Shown here: positions 1 through 5,256 of the stretch, in pieces | How positions within the stretch are numbered: position 1 is the first letter of the stretch | Layout: the number at the start of each line of letters is the position of its first letter | Source: Paludibacteraceae bacterium | GTDB lineage: Bacteria > Bacteroidota > Bacteroidia > Bacteroidales > Paludibacteraceae | Length of the DNA stretch: 5,256 bases | Reading direction: 5' to 3' | Assembly (NCBI GenBank): GCA_024400275.1 | Contig: JAKSMY010000084.1 | Coordinates: 1-5,256, forward strand | Translations under genes and position numbers: made by a program | Notes under the pieces: model-generated | The model's database searches: none | What the model was told of the DNA's origin: nothing | The model's input: only the letters and a program-made list of their open reading frames with translations

Positions 1-2225
1 CGGTAGCAAAGGATAATATCCTTGATATGCAAGGAATAAGATTTACTCTTTTTCGGGTCTTTCATCGAGAATTTGCCCGATTCCAGTGTGATGGGGAAAA
101 TGCGTTGCTCTATTGGTTCAAACAGTTTATCCACCGGCAGGGCAAAGGTATAGTCCACATTGGCTTCCGGTTTGCCACTGAATGTCATTTTGTCGGCTTC
201 TTGCCCGGCAGCATGATATGCCATTTCTAAGGCTTGTACGGGTGCATCGGTGTTGATAACCAGCAAGATAGTATCCGGTGTACCCCATAAGCGCATGTCG
301 AGCGGCATTGTGATAGCGGCGTTACGTGTATTAGAGAATGCGAATGTGCTATCCTGTTGGTAGTCGGTGTCCCATTGCTCGATGCTGTTGTACATACGCG
401 ACGATTTAGCCGTTTCGATTTGCACGTTGAGCGTGTCGCTGAAACCAGCCAATGAGCCAACAACGAAGGCTTGACCGTCACTAACGGCATGTAGGATGCC
501 ATCGTCGCTGATGGTGCAATGCGTATTGGCGTCTAACACTTCCCAAGTCAGTGCTTTGGACATCAGCGGAAGCACGAGGTCACCGGAGATGGCTTCCACT
601 TCGACTTCGTAGTCACGGCTACCCAAAACGATGCTGTCAGCGTGTATGCGCACTTCGCCTTCCTGCACATTCAGTCCTTTATGGGCGGCTCCTTCCGGAT
701 GGTTGGGAGCGGTAGCAATCAGTGTACCTGTGCCATTGGCAGGACTGGCAGTAAACGACAGACCGTCGGCACTGATGGTGCCTAATGTGGCAGGTTCACA
801 AGAAAGAGTATGTCCTGTATAATCGCTGGTCAGATAGGTGCCTCCCGGTGTGAAAGCACGCACTTGCGGTGTGTAGGTGGCGTATGAAGGCATCGTGATA
901 GGTGCAGCGTCAACAAAGTCTAATTGTCCCACTTCGGTGGTCTTAGGTTCGGAAGAAACGACCCATATAGCATTGGCGACACCGCGAGGAGTGGCTTCGG
1001 TGGTCTTGAACATGTTCTCGCCCCAAATATTTGTTTGGGCAGAGCCTCCACCGTCCATACTGGCTGCGGAATATACACCCCAAGATTGGAGAATGTAGCA
1101 CATCTCTTCGGTCGTTAAACCGGGGTTTTGCACGGACATCCACCATACGTGGTCACCTGCTTGGTTTGTGGATAACACGGTACGTGGGTAATCGACATCA
1201 TTATATCCGCCATCGTTCCAGTTGCGCCAAGTCAGTTGACCATGATTCATGACCAGACCGTTACCGCTAACCATTTGTTTGATATGCGGACGTATTTCAG
1301 GATGGGGACGCGGATAGATGTTGAAGTCAATCGTTATTTGGTCACCAACAGTGATATCGCTCATATAGGTGGCAGCAGTACCAAAGCCTTGTATCGCACC
1401 CTGATTGCCGGTAAGGATAGTGCCGCCCTGTGAGGACATATTAACGGCTGTGACGGAAGCCGTCATGGTCTCGTTAATTTTCCACTCATCTACCGTGAAA
1501 ACGATTTCGGCGCAAGCACCGTGACGAGTGCCGTTGGTACCCATATAGCGGTTGTACAGGGTCATGTTATTTTGCCCGATATATTCGCGGGGGCGGTTGA
1601 CGTCGGCAAACGAAAAAGTGTTGCCATTATGCGTGATAACACCTTGGAAAGCCACATCTTCGCATGTGGCACGATTGTTTTCGTCAATATAGAAATAGCC
1701 CATTTCCTGATTGGGATCCATTGTCTCACTCCAGTGACCACGATTCCAAGTGTTAGGGTCGGTAATCAGTACACCATCTGCCGCTGTACCCTCCAAAGGC
1801 TGTCCTAACAGACCTGAATAAGCCTCCTTGCATAGTTGTAAGGTCAGTGGATCTTCTGTGGCAGGGGTAATCGTTCCACTGACACACCAGAAACTGCAGT
1901 TTGTACCGGCAACGGGTTGTCTGTCCGTTTGGCTCATGCGCGCGTACATAGAAGATAAGGTCTCGGTGGAGCCGAGTTGATCCTTTCCGTTGACGGTTTG
2001 TATTTGGGTGTAGGGATTGGTCAGGTCGGCGTCAATGACAAAAAGGTTACGTATTTTGGAACCTTTGGTCATGCGCAGGGCAGTGTAGTAGGTGCCGGGG
2101 CCGACACGATAGGAGGTGATGGTGTCAATAGTAGCAGCGGTGCCGTTCATATTAACGACATGTGCAGAAAGGCTACCTGCACAAAGAAAAGTGCAACATA
2201 GCAGTATGATAGCAGGGTGCTTCAT
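1..2225 (-). CDS. Secreted phosphodiester glycosidase (NAGPA/DUF2233) family protein with Ig-like repeats; C-terminus beyond left edge
   Basis: An uninterrupted reading frame of 741 codons runs from ATG at 2225-2223 off the left edge. Residues 1-21 form a signal peptide: MKH, a hydrophobic core, then a probable signal peptidase I site after SLSA. Residues about 40-425 match the phosphodiester glycosidase (NAGPA) fold. Visible hallmarks are AGTNCSFW (106-113, the family's conserved Asn and aromatic strand), YPRT (346-349, family NPRTA), TTEEM (371-375), the diagnostic DGGGS (391-395) and PRGVANAIWV (413-422). Residues about 436-605 look like two bacterial Ig-like (BIG2-type) segments, the second with ISDDGILHAVSDG (572-584). 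Residues about 606-741 begin a beta-rich, possibly carbohydrate-binding domain. The family hydrolyses sugar-phosphate diesters, as in the human mannose-6-phosphate uncovering enzyme; this substrate is unknown. The protein should be periplasmic or extracellular. The leader has no Shine-Dalgarno sequence, and a terminator hairpin lies just upstream. Family assignment is firm; activity is inferred. Confidence 0.9.
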   Translation of the reverse strand, partial: MKHPAIILLCCTFLCAGSLSAHVVNMNGTAATIDTITSYRVGPGTYYTALRMTKGSKIRNLFVIDADLTNPYTQIQTVNGKDQLGSTETLSSMYARMSQTDRQPVAGTNCSFWCVSGTITPATEDPLTLQLCKEAYSGLLGQPLEGTAADGVLITDPNTWNRGHWSETMDPNQEMGYFYIDENNRATCEDVAFQGVITHNGNTFSFADVNRPREYIGQNNMTLYNRYMGTNGTRHGACAEIVFTVDEWKINETMTASVTAVNMSSQGGTILTGNQGAIQGFGTAATYMSDITVGDQITIDFNIYPRPHPEIRPHIKQMVSGNGLVMNHGQLTWRNWNDGGYNDVDYPRTVLSTNQAGDHVWWMSVQNPGLTTEEMCYILQSWGVYSAASMDGGGSAQTNIWGENMFKTTEATPRGVANAIWVVSSEPKTTEVGQLDFVDAAPITMPSYATYTPQVRAFTPGGTYLTSDYTGHTLSCEPATLGTISADGLSFTASPANGTGTLIATAPNHPEGAAHKGLNVQEGEVRIHADSIVLGSRDYEVEVEAISGDLVLPLMSKALTWEVLDANTHCTISDDGILHAVSDGQAFVVGSLAGFSDTLNVQIETAKSSRMYNSIEQWDTDYQQDSTFAFSNTRNAAITMPLDMRLWGTPDTILLVINTDAPVQALEMAYHAAGQEADKMTFSGKPEANVDYTFALPVDKLFEPIEQRIFPITLESGKFSMKDPKKSKSYSLHIKDIILCY

Positions 2226-2244
2226 GATATTTGTATAATAAACA
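2226..2244 (-). promoter_or_regulatory. AT-rich translation leader of the glycosidase gene
   Basis: The 19 bases between the terminator hairpin and the ATG at 2225 are almost all A and T and contain no purine-rich Shine-Dalgarno sequence. Unstructured AT-rich leaders are usual in Bacteroidota, whose ribosomes rely little on Shine-Dalgarno pairing. The same bases form the U-rich tail of the terminator, so the stretch has two roles. No match to the Bacteroidota -7 box (TAnnTTTG) fits between hairpin and start. Confidence 0.4.
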
Positions 2245-2272
2245 AACGGCACATCGATAGGGATGTGCCGTT
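2233..2272 (-). terminator. Rho-independent terminator after ppiD
   Basis: On the minus strand a perfect 11-bp inverted repeat (AACGGCACATC at 2272-2262 and GATGTGCCGTT at 2255-2245) encloses a 6-base loop (2261-2256). It is followed at once by a T-rich run, TGTTTATTAT. The stem can gain three more pairs if one base bulges out. It starts 18 bases after the ppiD stop codon, where an intrinsic terminator for the ppiD transcript would be expected. The plus-strand reading lacks a good T tract, so the terminator works mainly in the minus direction. Confidence 0.88.
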
Positions 2273-2290
2273 GTGTAATTGAACATACGA

Positions 2291-4300
2291 TTATTGGAAA
2301 TTAGCGCGGTTATCAACTACTTCCGCGTTAGTCGTCAGGGCGTTCATAACCTGATAGGGCAGGGTGTAGGTGTAACGAGCAGAGAGTTGTTGCATCTCGT
2401 TCTCTACATTCATCTCGCCGGCAGCCATGTTGTGGTGGTTGACTTTGAGCATATATACACCATACAGACCCTCGATAGGACGTGTGATAGCCCCTTCTTC
2501 AGCCACCATAGCGGCACCCAACACGGCTGGTTCCATGCTACCGTTGGCAAAGCGGATGTCATCCATACGGAGGTTCTCAGCGTGCTGAACGGTGGAGTTG
2601 GTCTTGGCAGCAGCCTCTTCCAAGGATGCGCAGCCATTCCAATCAGCCATGATGCGTTCGGCTTTCTTTTCGTTGCGAGCCTTGATAATCAACTCACCTT
2701 TTACGTCCTCAATGGCGGCATATTCGCCATCTTGCACATCGGTCAGTACGGCTACAACGAATTGCTCGCCACACTCAAATACATCACTCACGTCACCTTC
2801 TTTGGCTTCAAAAGCCCAGCGTACGATAGGACGGCTGTTTTTGAGTTGAGCGATTTTGTCGGTATTCTTGTTCATGCGAGCCTCGGGAATGAGAGCCATG
2901 TTAGCCTCTTTAGCGGCATCGCGGATAGCCTGCTCGGTCGGGTTGGCGACGATGAACTGCTTAGCACTATTATAGATAGCGGAATACGTTTTGGATGACG
3001 GAGTAACGGTGCGAGCGAGGATGGCCAGTTTAACTTTTGGAGTGGCTTTTGCCATGTCAATCACCTCAAATTCCTGCTCACCATAACCTGTTTCGATGCT
3101 GAAGCGTGTGCCAATCTTGCCGGCGAAGGCTTTGTCAGCCATTTCAGGAGTCAGCGCAGCAGCGCGGAACCAGCCTAACTCTTGGTCTTCCTGACCTTCC
3201 TGTTGAGCGATGGCTTTCAGGCAAACACTATCCGGTTTGGAATAACCACATTCCACCAAACGAGCCATGGTGTATGTACCCTCTACGAATTGCAGGGGCG
3301 AGAAGGCGTCCTTGTGGGCACCCTTGCCGAAGGCAAAGTCGCGATAGAGTTCAGGAACTTCTTCCGCGCTCATATCGATGGCGGTGTACATAATATCGGA
3401 GTTGGTGTTAACCACCAGTGCGATATCATCTGTGGTGCGAAACTCTTCTTCAACAGCCTGCAACTCTTCCTGAGCCTTCGCAAAGTCATCTTCTGACGGT
3501 TCTACCGAGAACAGAATATACTCAATGCTGCGGTTCGGAGTCTGCTTGTACATAGGCTTTTGTTGTTTGTACATACGTTTGATGTCACTTTTGCTGATTT
3601 TAATCAGTGAATCCGGTACATCATAGTACGATGCTACGATATAGTCAGCATCTACGCTTGTTTGGCGGGCCTCAAAGGCATATTTGGCGTCAATAGGATT
3701 AGCCTTTACCAAGTGCTGAAGCAGGCCGACATATTTCTCCTGCATTTGTGCTTGACGAACGGCATTCTCCCAATAGAGCCAGTAGGACTTAGCCTGTTTC
3801 ATTTGAGCAGCAGCCTCGGGGTCGTTAGCGCTTTCATCCAACGAGTGGAGGAAGCGAACCAAGCCTTCACGGGCAAACTGACCATTTTCGTCTTGGAAAG
3901 CACGACGCTGAAGGATGTAGGGGTGGGGATTCTCACCGATGCATAACTCGGACAGTTCTTCGGCAGTAACATCCATACCGATTTTTTCACACTCTGCGCG
4001 CAGGGTGTAGTCCATCATCATCATCTGCCATACTTGATTACGGAGTTGGGCTGCCAAATCCTCATCAATGTCAGTGCGACCGGATTCCATTTTGTAAACA
4101 TCGTTGATTTGGTCCTTGGCGGCTTCATACTCAGTGAAGTGCACTTTGTGACCGGCGATTTCGCCTACATACTCGCGGCTGCGGTTAAAGAAACTGCTTC
4201 CGGAGTTAAGGAAGTCGCCCAAGATAAATGCTAACATAGCCAAGCCCACGATAACAATCAGGGCGACGCCATGGTTACGAATTTTTTGTAATGTTGCCAT
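2291..4300 (-). CDS. ppiD: PpiD/SurA-type periplasmic folding chaperone (peptidyl-prolyl isomerase family), degenerate parvulin domain
   Basis: This is a complete 669-residue protein. The start is well supported: MATLQKIRN is the usual opening of Bacteroidota PpiD homologues, with a short basic cytoplasmic tail before one membrane helix (about residues 11-30, VALIVIVGLAMLAFILG). The rest faces the periplasm. Residues about 40-200 are the SurA-N-like helical chaperone domain, including RNQVWQMMMMDYTLRAECEK (87-106) and VTAEELSELC (111-120). Residues about 235-355 are the linker segment typical of Bacteroidota members. Residues about 355-415 hold the remnant of a parvulin domain with ELGWF (374-378). 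A second C-terminal-type segment follows, with VRWAFEAKEGDVSDVF (493-508), and the protein ends with GLYGVYMLKV (611-620). PpiD assists folding of newly exported proteins near the Sec translocon. The catalytic core looks lost here, so a holdase role is more likely than isomerase. It is probably co-transcribed with the gene 20 bases upstream and ends at a strong terminator. Confidence 0.93.
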   Translation of the reverse strand: MATLQKIRNHGVALIVIVGLAMLAFILGDFLNSGSSFFNRSREYVGEIAGHKVHFTEYEAAKDQINDVYKMESGRTDIDEDLAAQLRNQVWQMMMMDYTLRAECEKIGMDVTAEELSELCIGENPHPYILQRRAFQDENGQFAREGLVRFLHSLDESANDPEAAAQMKQAKSYWLYWENAVRQAQMQEKYVGLLQHLVKANPIDAKYAFEARQTSVDADYIVASYYDVPDSLIKISKSDIKRMYKQQKPMYKQTPNRSIEYILFSVEPSEDDFAKAQEELQAVEEEFRTTDDIALVVNTNSDIMYTAIDMSAEEVPELYRDFAFGKGAHKDAFSPLQFVEGTYTMARLVECGYSKPDSVCLKAIAQQEGQEDQELGWFRAAALTPEMADKAFAGKIGTRFSIETGYGEQEFEVIDMAKATPKVKLAILARTVTPSSKTYSAIYNSAKQFIVANPTEQAIRDAAKEANMALIPEARMNKNTDKIAQLKNSRPIVRWAFEAKEGDVSDVFECGEQFVVAVLTDVQDGEYAAIEDVKGELIIKARNEKKAERIMADWNGCASLEEAAAKTNSTVQHAENLRMDDIRFANGSMEPAVLGAAMVAEEGAITRPIEGLYGVYMLKVNHHNMAAGEMNVENEMQQLSARYTYTLPYQVMNALTTNAEVVDNRANFQ

Positions 4301-4320
4301 TTTGTATAGTTTTTAGTTTC
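4301..4320 (-). promoter_or_regulatory. Short A-rich intergenic leader before ppiD
   Basis: Only 20 bases separate the TAA of the upstream gene (4323-4321) from the ppiD ATG (4300-4298). On the minus strand the stretch is A-rich and ends CAAAATG. It has no Shine-Dalgarno sequence, no hairpin and too little room for a promoter. This supports translation from an A-rich leader on a shared transcript, as is common in Bacteroidota. A promoter inside the upstream gene's 3' end cannot be excluded. Confidence 0.4.
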
Positions 4321-5256
4321 TTATTGTACAATCACGTTTTTGATTTCCCATGTTGCGGACTCGGTGTCGTTGCAGACATATTTCCAAGCAATGCGGCAGT
4401 TGGCTGCGCAGTTGGCTTCGGGAATAGCCATTTCACCGGAGTTGACATAACTCCAAGCCGTCGTTCCGTGTGTCGGGATGGCGATTTGTGTCCAAGTAGC
4501 CGTTTTGACATCGCCACTGAAATCATTGGATACCCAAACGGTGTAGTTGCTGGTGGGCACGGACAAACTGGCTTTAGGTCCACGAGCATGGTCAAAGGTC
4601 AGTTTTGCACCACCGGTTGCATCAAAGGCGGGAGAAATGAACCAGTCTTCGTTGGCAAAGGTTTTAGCCTGCTTATCATCATAGCCGGACATTTTTGCGC
4701 CATAAACCACTTTTGATTGAGCATCTACGCTATATACCCACGTTAAGTCACCTAATACGTTTACTACTGTGAACTTATCAAAACTGGCTTGTGTCAGCAG
4801 TGTTTCGTTCAGTTTTACACTGCCGGTGATTGCGACCGGTTTGGCACCGTACTCTTTGCCATCCACGATGGCGTAGGATATTTCCTTGATACCGGCTTGT
4901 CCGAAGTAGTTCACCAACTTACCATATACAACAAGTTCTTTACCCAACATACCGGCGTTGGCAGGGAGGGTAAACTCACGCATGGCGGTAGGTATATTAA
5001 CAGCTACCATATTGTCAACCACTGTTTCACCGGCTGCGGCTGCGATAACGATATTCGTACCTTGACCACTATCATTGCCCGTGAAAGGTGCTGCTAACTC
5101 AAGGCTCTCAAAGTTTCCACTGGGTCTTACTTGACCAATGATGATACCCTTCACATAAGCGGGACCCTCCTTGCTGCTTGCCAGCGCGATTACGTCGGCT
5201 ACGGTATATGGTTTTTCCAACGAACCGTCTCCTTCCAAGTCGCCAACGACAATAGG
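4321..5256 (-). CDS. Partial secreted/surface protein with DUF6359 and choice-of-anchor J-type domains (C-terminal 311 residues)
   Basis: The frame is open from the right edge (5256) to TAA at 4323-4321, so the N-terminus, any signal peptide or lipobox and the true start are outside the window. Visible residues about 9-133 match DUF6359, an OB-fold-like domain of Bacteroidota surface proteins. Features seen are GDGSLEKPYTVADVI (9-23), AYVKGIIIGQV (33-43), TNIVIA (67-72) and GKELVVYGKLVNYFGQAGIK (105-124). Residues about 150-311 resemble a choice-of-anchor J / DUF5017-like jelly roll: EDWFISPAFD (203-212), LTFDHARG (219-226), YTVWVSNDFSGD (238-249), ATWTQI (253-258) and, at the very end, TWEIKNVIV (302-310). 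The protein stops right after that strand, with no type IX sorting domain following. These domains occur in cell-surface proteins, often lipoproteins, with proposed ligand or glycan binding; no enzymatic role is visible. It lies 20 bases before ppiD and probably shares its transcript. Confidence 0.85.
   Translation of the reverse strand, partial: PIVVGDLEGDGSLEKPYTVADVIALASSKEGPAYVKGIIIGQVRPSGNFESLELAAPFTGNDSGQGTNIVIAAAAGETVVDNMVAVNIPTAMREFTLPANAGMLGKELVVYGKLVNYFGQAGIKEISYAIVDGKEYGAKPVAITGSVKLNETLLTQASFDKFTVVNVLGDLTWVYSVDAQSKVVYGAKMSGYDDKQAKTFANEDWFISPAFDATGGAKLTFDHARGPKASLSVPTSNYTVWVSNDFSGDVKTATWTQIAIPTHGTTAWSYVNSGEMAIPEANCAANCRIAWKYVCNDTESATWEIKNVIVQ

Noticed and set aside
2178..2190. Cys15 in TFLCAG of the glycosidase leader as a lipobox
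   Set aside because: The residue before the Cys is Leu, not Gly, Ala or Ser, and the SLSA site at residues 18-21 fits signal peptidase I better.
1..2225. Bacteroidales O-glycosylation motifs (D-S/T-A/I/L/V/M/T) at residues 34, 530, 597, 625 and 651 of the glycosidase
   Set aside because: About five sites in 741 residues is close to what a rough estimate gives by chance for so short a motif, so it is not reported as a signal.
2280..2287. TATGTTCA on the minus strand as a possible -7 box for the glycosidase gene
   Set aside because: It matches TAnnTTTG at only four of six defined positions, with no clear TTTG at the right distance upstream. It would place the start just before the hairpin, so it is noted as a possibility but too weak to annotate.
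2279..2998. Plus-strand open frame of 239 codons opposite the 3' half of ppiD
   Set aside because: It lies wholly antisense to a well-supported conserved gene, its product shows no recognisable domain, and it starts inside the terminator/ppiD end region. It is a shadow frame.
4291..4716. Plus-strand open frame of 141 codons across the ppiD start and the upstream gene's 3' end
   Set aside because: It is antisense to two supported genes and its translation resembles no family I know. The same applies to the other plus-strand frames across the window.
1..5256. Mobile elements, CRISPR arrays, tRNA or rRNA genes, riboswitches
   Set aside because: The only non-coding stretches are 20 and 65 bases long, and both are explained by leader and terminator. 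No transposase, integrase or direct-repeat array was seen.

Overview
The window looks like chromosomal DNA from a member of the Bacteroidota, most likely order Bacteroidales. The grounds are the protein families present (a PpiD/SurA-type periplasmic chaperone starting MATLQKIRN, a DUF6359 plus choice-of-anchor-J surface protein, and a secreted phosphodiester glycosidase with Ig-like repeats) and AT-rich leaders with no Shine-Dalgarno sequence. Placement below order level is not supported.

All three genes lie on the minus strand, so they read from right to left, and coding sequence fills almost the whole window. From 5256 to 4321 is the C-terminal 311 codons of a secreted or surface protein whose start lies beyond the right edge. 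Only 20 bases later, 4300 to 2291 encodes a complete 669-residue PpiD-like inner-membrane-anchored chaperone; the spacing suggests these two are co-transcribed. A clear Rho-independent terminator (about 2233-2272) follows ppiD. The third gene starts at 2225 and runs off the left edge, with 741 codons visible. It encodes a secreted multidomain protein with an N-terminal signal peptide, a phosphodiester glycosidase (NAGPA/DUF2233) domain carrying the hallmark DGGGS motif, two Ig-like segments and the start of a C-terminal beta-rich domain.

Functionally, the window is about the cell envelope. The PpiD homologue would help secreted proteins fold as they emerge into the periplasm, and its two neighbours are exported proteins that could be clients. 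That link is inference. No mobile element, CRISPR array, tRNA, rRNA or plus-strand gene was seen.

The points most worth a second look are these: the PpiD parvulin domain has lost its core and both signature histidines; the glycosidase gene begins only 19 bases after the terminator hairpin; the glycosidase domain departs from its family consensus at several otherwise conserved spots; and the gene neighbourhood around ppiD is not the one I remember from Bacteroides. I do not see strong evidence for a new multi-gene system.
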